Translations under genes and position numbers: made by a program
Shown here: one piece after another, positions 9,311 to 20,060 of the stretch
How positions within the stretch are numbered: the stretch's first letter is position 1
Layout of the letters: each line of letters opens with the position of its first letter
Assembly (NCBI GenBank): GCA_029259775.1
Contig: JAJDEN010000015.1
Location: forward strand, 124,001-188,000
Length of the DNA: 64,000 nt
Reading direction: 5' to 3'
From: Planctomycetota bacterium
GTDB lineage: Bacteria > Planctomycetota > PLA2 > JAEUHO01
The notes under the pieces: model-generated
What the model was told of the DNA's origin: nothing
The model's input: the letters and a program-made list of their open reading frames with translations, nothing else
The model's database searches: none

Positions 9311-10204
9311 CTAGCTCTGCGACAGCGCGCTTCCGCGCGAGAGCAGTTCCAGGAACATCTTCTCGAAGGCGAGGTCCGTGCGCCATGTCACGTAGTCCAC
9401 GCGCCGGCGCATGCACGACTGGCCCAACTGCTCGAGGAAGCTCTCGACGGCCGCCTGGTAGCGCTCCATGTCGCGCTTGGTCAAGGTGAGCTGCCGCTGC
9501 TCCTGTGTCTCCACGTCGATCAAGCGGACTTCGCCGTCGATCTGCGGGCGGATCTCCTCGGGCTCGAGCACGTGGACGACGTGGGTCTCGGCAGGCCACG
9601 ACGTCGCGATCTCCAGCGCCGCGGCGGACTCCTCCGGCTCGCGGCCGAGCAGGTCGGAGAGGATGAACACGATGCCGCGGCGATCGCGCTTCGGGCGGAA
9701 GCCTCGCAGCGCGCCCAGGTCGGTCACGCCTTCGAAGGGCATGTTGGTCAGATGCTGCAGGACCCGGTGGATGTGTCCTTGCCCCTTGAGCGGCGGCACC
9801 TCCTGGCGCACCTGGTCGGAGAAGGAGAGCATCGAAACGCGGTGCTGGTTCATGAGGCCCAAGTAGGCGAGCGCCACGGCGAGACGCAGCGTTGCGATGC
9901 GCTTGCGCGGGAACGGCTCCACCATCGACACGCTGCGATCGATCAGGATGTGGATGTGGTACTCCTGCACCTCCTCATAGAGCTTCACGAACAGCTTCTC
10001 GATGCGCGCGAAGAGGCGCCAGTCGATCGCGCGGAAGTCGTCGCTGCGTGTGTAGTGCCGGTAGTCCTTGAACTCTCGCGTGAAGCCGACGGCCTTCGTC
10101 TGCTGGACCCCCTTCTGCTTCAACAACCGCCGCCGACGGAGCTTGAAGAAGAGCGTGCGCAGCCGCTGCAGGAAGTCAGCATCGAAGACCTGTTCATCCG
10201 CCAC
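9311..10204 (-). CDS. DUF58 domain protein
   Basis: 297 residues, typical for DUF58 (vWA-like fold). The family hallmark HYTRSDDFRAIDWRLFAR is present near residue 57, followed by a vWA-like start ILIDRSVSM. It is the standard partner of MoxR AAA+ ATPases and BatA/vWA proteins, probably cytoplasmic or peripheral. The start is GTG at 10204, which overlaps the 3' end of the TPR/propeller gene by 11 bp, with GGAAG upstream. The gap to the BatA-like gene is 18 bp. The exact biochemical job of DUF58 proteins is unknown; involvement in chaperone-like maturation of client proteins with MoxR is the usual proposal. Confidence 0.93.
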   Translation of the reverse strand: MADEQVFDADFLQRLRTLFFKLRRRRLLKQKGVQQTKAVGFTREFKDYRHYTRSDDFRAIDWRLFARIEKLFVKLYEEVQEYHIHILIDRSVSMVEPFPRKRIATLRLAVALAYLGLMNQHRVSMLSFSDQVRQEVPPLKGQGHIHRVLQHLTNMPFEGVTDLGALRGFRPKRDRRGIVFILSDLLGREPEESAAALEIATSWPAETHVVHVLEPEEIRPQIDGEVRLIDVETQEQRQLTLTKRDMERYQAAVESFLEQLGQSCMRRRVDYVTWRTDLAFEKMFLELLSRGSALSQS

Positions 10205-13200
10205 GAGGGCCGCCTTCCTTCTTGGGCGGCGCAGGCTTGGCGCCCGCGGGAAGATCGTCGAGCGCCACCACGCGCGATGGTGCGGGGAGGGCGTAGAGCG
10301 TGCTTACGTCAGCGAAGCCCACCGGACTCACGACGGGCGCGATCGCTCCGCCCTGGCGCCACGAGGTCATGCCGTGGAGCAGGAACTGCACCCACGTGGG
10401 ATCGTCCGTGCGCTCCGGGCGCACGGCGTCCGGCCATGCCGTGTGGAACACCTCACGCAGCCCGTTGAGGTTGACGCACATCAGCCCACCCGGTCCGGTC
10501 AGGTACACGAACGATCCGTCCTGGGCCGTGTTCACCTGGAAGCGCGTGCGCTCGCCCGCGATGGCCTTCAGCGTGAGCACGGCCTGGGTGCCGCGATCCA
10601 CGTCCCAAAGGACGAGACGCCCTTCTTGCAGGAACGCGATGCGCGACCCGAGGCGTGCGACCGGTGTGCCGCTGATGCGGACTTGTTTCGCGAAGAGCGG
10701 CAGGTCGAGATCGAGCTGGAGGGCCTCGCCGGCCACATGGCTGTTTGGCGGTGCGTCGTTGCGAAGCAGCAGGAGATGCCGTCCGACGAGCATGCCCCGG
10801 CGCGAGGCGCCGTTGCCGAGAGCCGTCGCCCAACGGACCGCCGGCGCGACGACCGCGGTCGGCTTCGTCGGGCCCTGAGGGCTCCACGTGCTGGGCAGGC
10901 GTCCACCCGGGGTGAGGTAGGTCACAGCCCCGAAACCGGGTATCCCAGGGACGGTGATCCCGCCCGGCCAGCCCATCATCCCCGGGTTCATGCCGGCCGG
11001 CCAGTTGCGGCGACCGCTGAGCCACATCGCGGGATTCGACGGAAGCACGGTCGGCGCCGCTGCCGTGCGCGTCGATCCGGCCGTCTTGGACGCGCCGGGG
11101 GCGCGGCGCCGCCGGCGGCCGAAGAGGCTGGACGTGTCGTCGTCGGGCTCGTCGAGCGCGAACGGCACGCGGCGGACCCGCTCGGGTTCGAAGGTCCAGA
11201 GCGAGGCTCCGTTGTCCGTGTCGAGCACCGCGGTGCGCGGACCGTAGACGAGCAACCGTCCCGCTTGCAGCGAGATGCCATCGCCTTGCGGCATGGGCGC
11301 GGACTGGGCTCGCATCGTCAGCGTGCGGTGCCAGCGCAGCTTGCCGTCCGCACGCCGAAATGCCGCGACGTCGCCGCTCGCGGGGTCGTAGCCGTAGAGC
11401 GTGCCTCCGTCCGCCGCCAGGTGCGGCGCATGCGAGGTGGCCAGGCCCCGGCCGATGGTCACCTCCCAGCGCTTCGCTCCGTCCGCGTCGTAGCAGATCG
11501 CGCCGCCGGCGCGCGGTACGTAGAACGTGCCGTTCTCACCCAGAAGCGGCGTGCGCGCCGGCGCGTACGCGGCCCACGGCGTGTTGTTCGCAGCGCGCGC
11601 GGCAAAGGCTCCGTGCCGCACCCATAGCACCTTCCCGCTCGTCCGTTCGACGCCATGCAGGTCGCCCGAGGTGTCGGAGATCAGCAGACGGTCGGCGCCG
11701 AGCGGCAGGACCGCGGTGACCGGCGCGCCGCCTGCGGTCTCGAAAGCCCAGCGCACGTGCATGCGGCCCTCGGGGCCCTTGCGGTCGATGGGGGTCGGCC
11801 GCGGGTCCGACGCATCGCTCGCCTGGGTCGTCAGCAGACTGCGTGCCGTGCTCCACGACGCGCCCAAGCCGTCGGGGAAGTCGATCCGGTCGAGCAGGCG
11901 CAAGCGCTCACGCTTGGCGGCGTCGGGCTCTTCCTCGGCCTGTCCGCCCGCCTCCTTCGCCGTCGTGGCGTCAGCGAGGCGGCGCGCGTCGGAGTTGGCT
12001 CGTCGCTGCGCCACCAGCCTGTCGAGCTCACCCATGGCCTCGTCGCGCGCCTTGACCCGCCCGAGGGCGTTGTGGACGTACGCGCGCGTCCAGGCGACCC
12101 AGAGCGGCACGTCGGCGGCGGCGGACAGACGCTCGACCTCGTCCAGCAGCGCGAGGGCATCGAGGTACCCCGCTTCGTTGCGCACGGCGACACGCCCGCC
12201 GATGGCGCGCCAGTAGGAGGCGCGCAGGTGGGCCTTGAGCTCGCCCTGCGTGTCGCGGCCTAGCTTCATGCGCGGGATGCCGCGGAGCAGTCGGCGGATC
12301 GCGCTGCGGAGCTTGTGCTCTTCGCCCGTGCTGGTGAGGGCCGCGATCCAGTCCTCCCAGTGACCGCGATCCGAAGCCGACACGACGGTGAGGCGCTCCA
12401 GACACTGCAGCACGTGCAGGCCGTCGCCGAGCTCGCGGTAGGCGCGGACGAGGCGCTCGAGCATCGAGGTGTCGTTCAGCCGGCGCACTTCCAGCTTCTC
12501 GAGCAGCGGTCGCGCGAGGTCGAGGCGCTTGCGGGACACGTGGATGAGCGCCAGGCGGGCGCGGTACTCGTGGGCGAACTCGGGGTCCTCGCGCAACAAG
12601 CCTTGGAGTTCATCGGCTGCCGCGCCCAGGTGGCTGTCCTCGGGCTTGAACCAGCCGCGGCCCGCTTCTTCCAGCAGGGCGGCGAGCTTGCGGCGCAGAC
12701 GCACGCGCACCGTCGGAGGCAGGTCGCCGCCCAGGTAGGTCTGCAGCAGGCTCGTGATCGGATCGATCCGGTCGGAGCGTGCGCTGATCTCGGCGAACGC
12801 CTCGAGTCGACCCAACCGCTTCTCGGGCCAGGTCTCGTCGGCCGGGGCAACTCCCGTAGCTGCCTCGATGCGCGCCTGCTCGTCGTCGAGGAACCCCTCG
12901 TCGCCTTCGTAGAACTCGTGCAGCGACACAGCCTGCTCGAGCCAGCGACGGTAGCGCGCGGGCGTGTCCGCCAGCGGCCGCGCCTTCTCCACCCAGCGCG
13001 CCCCGCTGGTGCCGTAGCCGAGACTGCCTTCGACGTCGATCAACGCGAGGTGGATGTCGAGGTCTTCTGTGTCCACCGCGATGCGCGCCTTCAGGGCACG
13101 GCGCGCTTCGGGATAGAGGTACTGGTTCATGAGCAGCTGCATGAGATCCAGGAAGACGTCCTTCGGTGTCTCGGGCGGGATGGGCGCGGCAAGCACGCGA

Positions 13201-14635
13201 CGCGCACCGCCGCGATCGCCCACGGCGAGGTGGCACTCGGCCCACTCGCGTCGGACATCGAGCCGGGCGGGCGCCATCTCGACCACCCGTGCGTAGAGAT
13301 CCGCCGCGGTCGACGGCAGGCCGCGCACCCGCAGGAAGCGTGCCGTCTCGAGCAGGCGCAGCAGGCGCACGCCTTCGTCGAGCTTCTCGAGCAAGCCTTC
13401 CAGGACCTCGCGCGCCTTCTGTTTGCGCCCCAGCACATACAGCGAGCGGACGCGACTCTCCACGAGGTCATGGCGGTCGGGGAACGCCGCGCTGCGCGCC
13501 TCCAGGTACGACGACCGCCCGCGTTCATCCCGCAGGCGCTCGAACATCGCGAGGATCTCCTTCTCGAGGCGCGCCGATGCGGGCAGGCGCTCGCCTGCCT
13601 TGCGCAAACCGGCGAGGGCCTCGCGGTGGCGCTCGAAGCCGCTGAGGAGACGCGCGAGATCGAGCGCGGCGGACTCGTCCTGCGGCCGCTCGGCGCTGCG
13701 CTTGCGCGCGGCGTCCAGCATCGCGTCGCGCTCCTTGGCGGAGGACACGAGCCGGGCTCGACGGCGCAGGATCTCCGACCGGCGCCAGTAATCCGCGGTG
13801 AGGCGCTTCAACAGCGCGTCCAGCCGATCGGCGGCGGCGCTGCGGCGATTGAGGGCGACCTCGAGGGAGGCGGCCAGCAGCTCGGTCTCGACGCCGACTT
13901 CCGGCGCGGGCTTGGCCTTGCGTGCGCCGTCGAGTTCCTTCAACGCGCGCTCGTGGAAACCGAAGGCGTGCATCTTGCGTGCCGCGTCGAGGTGGGCTTG
14001 CGCACCACCGCCGAGAAGTCTGGCGAGCTCGCCCAGGTGCTTCGCGGCGAGGGCCCGACGGTCTTCTTGAAGTGCCTGGGTCAGCAGCTGTTCGATCCAG
14101 CGACGCTTGCGCGCAGGTTGCGTCTCGAGTTCGACGGCCTTGTCTAGCGCGTCGAGGGCGCGCGGATCGGTCGCGTCATCCAACAGCGTGTAGAGCAGAT
14201 GCTGCAGGTAGCCGTTCTTGGGGTGTTGCTCCACCGCGCTGCGCACATCACGGCTGGCTTCGGGGTCGTTGGTCGCGACCAGGAGGCGCACATGCACGAT
14301 GCGGGCCGACAGGTCCGTCGGATACTGCTGGAGATGGGACCTGTAGAGCGCGACGAGCTCTTCCGTGCGGCTGGCCTTGCGGTAGAGCTCGAGCAGCCGT
14401 TCCAGGGGAGAGCCGAGCGTCGGGTCGTGGTGCAGGGCGGTACGGAGCGGGAGGGAGCGTTTGCGCACCTCGTCGGGCGAGAGCGGATCCTCGGCCTGCG
14501 CCGACGGACCGCCAGCCAGCAGCAGGGCGGTGACGAGAAGCGCGTACGCCCAGGGCGCTGCGTAGGCCCGGGGAGCCGCGTGTGCCGAGGGAGCCTCGTG
14601 CCCGCGGTGGCGCGCGGGGATCGTCGCCCGGCGGC

Positions 14636-14639
<4 letters not shown>
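10194..14639 (-). CDS. Giant secreted TPR and PQQ-like beta-propeller protein
   Basis: 1481 residues. The N-terminus has a signal peptide: a basic start, then WAYALLVTALLLAGGPSAQA with cleavage expected near residue 49. Residues ~60-930 are helical with degenerate TPR-like repeats (A/L/E/R rich, repeats of the LARLLxxxxRHxEALAxL kind). From ~960 on a PQQ/Kelch-like beta-propeller begins, with repeated units such as VYYVPRAGG-type strands, KRWEVTIG and KLRWHRTL. A Gly/Pro/Arg-rich insert breaks the propeller around residues 1180-1220. Start is GTG at 14639, whose GTGA overlaps the MoxR stop. It is probably an extracytoplasmic scaffold served by the MoxR system; no enzyme motif was seen. Confidence 0.85.
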
Positions 14640-15685
<1,046 letters not shown>

Positions 15686-15750
15686 GGGATCCTCCTCGCG
15701 GGGGTGCGCCCTCGGGGCGCTCATGGTGCGTTCGATCGCCGGATGCCGGA

Positions 15751-15769
15751 CGGGGGCCTCGCGCCCCCG
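15751..15769 (-). terminator. GC hairpin between the UGA-interrupted gene and moxR
   Basis: CGGGGGC (15751-15757) pairs perfectly with GCCCCCG (15763-15769) around a 5-base loop. It lies just after the final stop at 15775 of the coiled-coil gene, reading leftward. There is no T-tract, so it may slow or attenuate transcription, or protect a 3' end, rather than terminate fully; moxR follows 66 bp further on. Confidence 0.4.
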
Positions 15770-15774
15770 TGGCG

Positions 15775-16098
15775 TCACTTGCTCTCGGACTCCAGCTGCT
15801 TGCGCAGCGCTGTGAAGTAGCGCAAGACATGCTCGCGGCGCGAAAGGGGCAGCGGCTCGGACGCCAGCGCCTCTTCCTGCACCTTCAAGAAATCGATGGC
15901 GATGTCACGCTTGGTGCGCGCCGACGCTTCCTTGCGGTCCTTCGGATCGCGCGTCGACATCTTGGACGAGCCCTGGTTGCCGACCTTGGCGGCGACGGTC
16001 TCGTCCTTCGAGGTCTTCAATCGTCCCGTCGGCGTGTTGCCGAGCGGTGCGCTGCCGTTGCCGGCCTGCGTACCACCGGCACCGCCGCCGTTGCCCAT
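15775..16098 (-). CDS. C-terminal tail of the coiled-coil membrane protein (same frame, after three UGA codons)
   Basis: This 107-codon frame is not a separate gene in any obvious way. It lies in exactly the same reading frame as the 507-codon gene upstream (17877 minus 16098 is a multiple of 3), separated only by the three UGA codons. It continues the Gly/Ser/Asn-rich linker and then forms an ordered tail: KDRKEASARTKRDIAIDFLK followed by EPLPLSRREHVLRYFTALRK. Such a tail, with Arg-Arg then an aromatic YF motif, is typical of the C-terminus of this family (from memory). No Shine-Dalgarno precedes the ATG at 16098, and no other start codon lies between the last UGA and it. Independent translation therefore looks unlikely. 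Ends with UGA at 15775. Confidence 0.55.
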   Translation of the reverse strand: MGNGGGAGGTQAGNGSAPLGNTPTGRLKTSKDETVAAKVGNQGSSKMSTRDPKDRKEASARTKRDIAIDFLKVQEEALASEPLPLSRREHVLRYFTALRKQLESESK

Positions 16099-16215
16099 CT
16101 GCGTGGCGCCGCTCGCGGTGGCGGCCGCACCCGACGTGGACGAAGACGATGCACTGCTGGAGCTGCCCGCTCCCGACTTGTTGCCCCCCGAACCGGGGGA
16201 TCCACCTGAACCACT

Positions 16216-16218
16216 TCA
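16216..16218 (-). other. Third in-frame UGA, codon 554 of the extended frame
   Basis: Codon context GGC ACC TGA AGT GGT. Flanked by Gly/Ser codons on both sides in the same frame. A GGA glycine codon would fit the local pattern. Confidence 0.9.
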
Positions 16219-16236
16219 GGTGCCGCCGGAGCTGCT

Positions 16237-16239
16237 TCA
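16237..16239 (-). other. Second in-frame UGA, codon 547 of the extended frame
   Basis: Codon context GGA ACG TGA AGC AGC. Only six sense codons separate it from the third UGA, and the context is nearly the same (Thr-UGA-Ser). Confidence 0.9.
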
Positions 16240-16353
16240 CGTTCCGCCGGGCTTGCTGCCCTGGCTGCTCCCAGGCGTCGGCGGCTTGTTGCCCTGATTG
16301 CCGGGGCGTGTTCCAGGAACCGGAGGCGGACCCGCCTGGTTCTGCTTCGAAGC

Positions 16354-17877
16354 TCAGGTCGGGCAACAGGGCTGCGAGGGCTTGTTGCCCGCCGTGCCGG
16401 GCACGGGCGCGCCACGGCTCTTCTGGCCGCTGCTTTTCTGGCCAGCGCTGTTCGCTTGCGACGAGCTGGGCGTGCCTTGATTGGACTGGCTCTGCGATCC
16501 GGAAGGCTGGCTGCCCATGGACAGCTTCACCGGCTGGCTGCCGACCTTGGACATCTGGCTCTTGGGGAGGCCGGCGATGCGCGTCATCGTGCCCTGGTTG
16601 CGACCGAGAGCCTTCTGGCCGGACGAGCGCAGGTTCTGCGCCAAGCGCTTGAGCGCCTCCATCGAGCGCATGCGCTGCGCCATCTTCTGGTAGCGGCGTG
16701 CGAGGCGATCGAACTCGTCCGCAGCGCGCTTGGGCTTCTGCTGGTCGAGCTCGCTCTGGGCAGAGCTCATGTGGCGGCCGAGCAGGCTCTTGAGGTCGGC
16801 AGCGGTGGCGGCCTTGATGCCGCCCTCGAAGGCGTTCTCGATGCGCTTGCGCGCCTCGAGCGAGAGGTCCTCGGCGCGGAGACGCTTCGCCAGCTTCGAG
16901 GACTCCTTGGACGCGTCGTCAAGCTTCTGGCCACGCAGCGATCCCGCCAGCTCTGCGGTGTCAGCGTGGCGCTCGAGCTCGGCGAGCATCGCGGAGCCAA
17001 GCTTCTCGCTGCCCGCGCCCAGCATGTCGGCGAGCTTCTCGGCATCGCGCGCGCGCTGCTCCAACTCTTCGAGCACCTCGCGCGCGGACTTCTCCTTCTC
17101 GACATTCGCCATCTTCTGGGCGCTGTCCTTCAGCTTCTCCTTCAGTTGCTCGAGCTTCTTGCGCTCGTCCTCCGTGAGGCCCTTCTCCATCTGATCGAGG
17201 GTCTTGGCCTCTTCGTCGATGGACTCGCCGACGACCGCGGCTTCCGCCGTGGCGTCCTCGCCGGCGGGGGGCATCGCCACGGCGGGCAGGCCGAAGAAGG
17301 CGACGAGGAGGAAGACGAACGGCGCAACGATCGCACGCGGGGCGGCGCGCACGGGCACGGCGGCCTCGAGCTGCTGGACGGCCATCTGCAGCGCGGCGTG
17401 GGCGCGAGTGAGGTGCAGGTCGCCGCCCGGCCCCCGCGACGGATCGCGCGCGAGGCTGTAGGCCGAGACGAACATCTCGTGCGAGCCGGAGCGCTCGTCG
17501 AAGAGAGCGAGGGCCGCGGTGTGGCCGGGCTCGCGCAGGCGCGCCCCCAGCGCGCATGCACCGGCCCAGAGGACGACGCCCAGCAGCGCCGCCGGGAAGA
17601 CCGCGCGCGCGATGATGGGCAACTCACTCGTGCCGGCGAGCCACGCGACGCCCAGGCCCGCCGCAGCGAGGCCGAAGAGCGGCAGCGCGGTCACACGCAG
17701 GGCGCGCAGCCAGCGGGATGTCCAGATGCGTCGCTCGACACGCCGCGACAGCCCCAGGAAGGGAGCCGCAGGGTCCGCTACCACAGGTAGGTCGGCTCCG
17801 GCAGGAAGGCCGGCCCCGGAGGGCGGCTCGGCCTCGGGCGGAGTTGCTGCGTTCGGACGGGGGTCGGCGTGCGTCAT
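16354..17877 (-). CDS. Coiled-coil membrane protein (DUF4175-like), reading to the first of three in-frame UGA codons
   Basis: 507 residues up to the first UGA (16354-16356). Up to three membrane helices are visible: ~57-78 (ALRVTALPLFGLAAAGLGVAWLAG), ~90-110, and ~185-205 (IVAPFVFLLVAFFGLPAV). A long charged coiled coil follows (~225-440; e.g. DERKKLEQLKEKLKDSAQKM), then a Gln/Ser/Lys/Gly linker. This layout matches the DUF4175-like protein found beside MoxR/DUF58/BatA in related clusters. After the UGA the same frame runs on through two more UGAs to a clean C-terminal tail ending at 15775, making 700 residues in all. ATG 17877 follows the preceding gene stop by 29 bp. Either the UGAs are read through, or the gene is truncated here, or the bases are wrong. 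Confidence 0.82.
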   Translation of the reverse strand: MTHADPRPNAATPPEAEPPSGAGLPAGADLPVVADPAAPFLGLSRRVERRIWTSRWLRALRVTALPLFGLAAAGLGVAWLAGTSELPIIARAVFPAALLGVVLWAGACALGARLREPGHTAALALFDERSGSHEMFVSAYSLARDPSRGPGGDLHLTRAHAALQMAVQQLEAAVPVRAAPRAIVAPFVFLLVAFFGLPAVAMPPAGEDATAEAAVVGESIDEEAKTLDQMEKGLTEDERKKLEQLKEKLKDSAQKMANVEKEKSAREVLEELEQRARDAEKLADMLGAGSEKLGSAMLAELERHADTAELAGSLRGQKLDDASKESSKLAKRLRAEDLSLEARKRIENAFEGGIKAATAADLKSLLGRHMSSAQSELDQQKPKRAADEFDRLARRYQKMAQRMRSMEALKRLAQNLRSSGQKALGRNQGTMTRIAGLPKSQMSKVGSQPVKLSMGSQPSGSQSQSNQGTPSSSQANSAGQKSSGQKSRGAPVPGTAGNKPSQPCCPT

Positions 17878-17906
17878 GGAGGGGCCTACCTACTCAATCG
17901 GACGGA

Positions 17907-20060
17907 CTAGATCTTGTCCAGAAGCCTGCGCACGCGGCGCTCGACTTCGGGGTCCTTGGTCTCCCGCAGCACCTGCTGCAGGGCTTGTTTGGCCAGTTCA
18001 CCGAGATCCTCGAGGGCGCTGCTCGCTGCCTCGCGTTTCTCCCAGCTCGGGTGGCCCAGGTCGGTGATGAGGTCTCGCAACCGGACGCGCAGGACCTCGG
18101 GGACGATGGGTGTCGGTACGTGGACGTCGACCAGGTCCCGGACGGGCACCCGCAGCGTGCCGCGGGCCGTCTGCACGGGAACGACGAGCTCGCGGATCTC
18201 GCCCGTGATGTGGCCGCCGCCCCAGATTTCGGCGCGGAAACGCAGCGACTGTCCCGGATCCGGCGGGGAGCCCTCGAGCTCGTTGTGCAGGAGTCGGATC
18301 TGTGCGGGCGGCTGCGGCAGTGTGCCGCCGGGGGCGAGGAAGTGGAGAGCGTCCAGGTCGATGCGCCCGACGAACATGTCGCCGCCCGCGAGCGTGAGGT
18401 GCGGAAAGGCGACGTCGCCGAGATCCTCCTCGTCGCCGGGACGCTTTGCGCGCACCGCGACGATGCGGCGTAGCTGGTGGGGGCGAAACGTAATGGCGCC
18501 GAACAGGTCGCTCTTCATCTCGAGCTTGTCGTCGCGCAGGAACGCACGGAAGCGGCTCTCGTCGTTGAGCTCTACCCAGTAGCCGGGGATCTCATCGCCC
18601 GCGAGATAGACGCGCTTGAGCTCCTCGACGGGGATGGACATCTCGCCCCACTGCGTTGCGACGCGCAGGGACTCGGTCTTTTTCTGCGTGCGGAGGCGAT
18701 TGCCCTCGAACGTCTCGATGAGGTAGGCCACGTCCCTCGAAGGTCGTGCCGCGCCGGGGCCCTCTCCCGGGCCCTCACCCGTGCCGCCGCTGTCTCCGGA
18801 GGGCACGACGACGGCGACGTCGCGCAGGACGAGCCGGTCGAGCTTCGCGACGTCGAGGTCGATCGCCATGCCCGATGTCATCTCGAAGCGCAGGCCCTTT
18901 GCGGCCACCGGACCCACGAGCTTCTGGCCGTCCCGCAGGTGGACATGCGGTTCGAGCGTCGCGTGTCGCCCGCCGACGATCGCGGCGACACGATCGAACG
19001 GCACGAGGACTTCGCCGTGCGCGCTGGCGACGGTGAGCTTCTTGCAGGATGCCGTGCCCTGGAGGAGGGTCTCCTCGGAGAACGCAAGCTGATCGAGGGA
19101 GCCGGGCGTCACGGCGAGGGCTTGCTCCACGCTCGGGATGGATGAGCCGTCGCCACCACCGCCACGGCGCGTGTTGATCATGGCTCGTCGGATGTCTCGC
19201 GGCAGGTCGGCGCCGTAGCGACGGCCGCGGAAGGGCTTGAAGAACTTGTCCACGCTGTTCGGGGACGGCGTGCGCGGCTGCGCGAGGACCACAGCACTAT
19301 GCATGAGCGAGATCCGACCGTTCGCCGGCACCTGCACGTTGAAGTGGAACTGAAGGGTCTGGTTGTTGTTGGCCACGATCCTGGGCTTGACGCGGCTGTT
19401 GCTGCCACAGAGTTGGTAGACGACCAAGCCGCGCACGGGCGTCGCCATGAGGCCGGCGACGCCGGTCTCCTTCTTCTGCAGGGTCGCCCCGGCGACACGC
19501 CCCAGGTTGGTCACGACGCTCTGGTAGCGGTAGTTGAGCTGCGCGTAGATGACGAGGGCGGCCTGCTGGGGGGTCGAAGACGTGTTGCGCAGGCTCTCGA
19601 CGACGCGTACGCCGCTTGTCTTGCGGTCGACCCGGAAGCGGCGCTCGACCTCGAGATGGCCGATGCGGCCTCGGACCACGTACTCACTGCCGTCGGCCCG
19701 CATCAGCTGGCTCTGCACGCCGAGGCCGGCTCGGTTGAGCGTGAAGCCTGAGTAGAGGTAGCCGTACTGGGTCTGCACGCGGCCGTGCATGTCGGGGGTG
19801 TACCGGAAGCCATGCATGTCGCTCTTGGCCTGCCAGCGCGCGGGAACGAGTTTCTCCGCGGCGTGGCTCAGCGGTGCGGTGACCAGGAGCAGCGCGAGCA
19901 CGGCCAGCGCAGCGGCGATGAGCGTGACGGCCCCCTGGCGGGTCGCGTGGCGGCTGATGCGTGCGGTGTGGCGAGCCGGCGTGGTGCACCCCCTGTGCTG
20001 CGCGGAAACCTCCATTGTAGCGCGGTGGGGAGCCTCTCGCGGGCGCTGGGCAGGCTTCAC
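17907..20060 (-). CDS. Secreted protein of unknown function, paralog 2 of a tandem pair
   Basis: 717 residues. A long basic leader is followed by a hydrophobic segment VTLIAAALAVLALLLVTAP and a signal-peptidase-like site SHAAEK near residue 69. The mature part begins AEKLVPA, as in the upstream paralog (AEKLTPA), and both share a beta-rich ~270-residue domain. The C-terminus ends in a HEAT-like wear repeat (LGHPSWEKREAASSALEDLG, then DPEVERRVRRLLDKI), common in Planctomycetota. Start is GTG at 20060, with GGAGG 6 nt before it and a GTGA overlap with the paralog stop: translation is coupled. The ATG at 20015 was considered, but it lacks a ribosome site. Function unknown. Confidence 0.82.
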   Translation of the reverse strand: MKPAQRPREAPHRATMEVSAQHRGCTTPARHTARISRHATRQGAVTLIAAALAVLALLLVTAPLSHAAEKLVPARWQAKSDMHGFRYTPDMHGRVQTQYGYLYSGFTLNRAGLGVQSQLMRADGSEYVVRGRIGHLEVERRFRVDRKTSGVRVVESLRNTSSTPQQAALVIYAQLNYRYQSVVTNLGRVAGATLQKKETGVAGLMATPVRGLVVYQLCGSNSRVKPRIVANNNQTLQFHFNVQVPANGRISLMHSAVVLAQPRTPSPNSVDKFFKPFRGRRYGADLPRDIRRAMINTRRGGGGDGSSIPSVEQALAVTPGSLDQLAFSEETLLQGTASCKKLTVASAHGEVLVPFDRVAAIVGGRHATLEPHVHLRDGQKLVGPVAAKGLRFEMTSGMAIDLDVAKLDRLVLRDVAVVVPSGDSGGTGEGPGEGPGAARPSRDVAYLIETFEGNRLRTQKKTESLRVATQWGEMSIPVEELKRVYLAGDEIPGYWVELNDESRFRAFLRDDKLEMKSDLFGAITFRPHQLRRIVAVRAKRPGDEEDLGDVAFPHLTLAGGDMFVGRIDLDALHFLAPGGTLPQPPAQIRLLHNELEGSPPDPGQSLRFRAEIWGGGHITGEIRELVVPVQTARGTLRVPVRDLVDVHVPTPIVPEVLRVRLRDLITDLGHPSWEKREAASSALEDLGELAKQALQQVLRETKDPEVERRVRRLLDKI

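Noticed and set aside
16216-16356. Selenocysteine insertion at the three UGA codons
   Set aside because: The sites lie in a low-complexity linker, not in a redox motif, and I see no clear SECIS-like hairpin placed right after each UGA; selenoproteins rarely use three such codons in a linker. Not excluded, just less likely.
15905-16366. A frameshift in the Gly/Ser-rich region of the coiled-coil gene
   Set aside because: The other two frames give unlike, Arg/Gln-rich text, while the original frame continues with matching composition on both sides of every UGA; the end segments are in exact frame, so no indel is needed.
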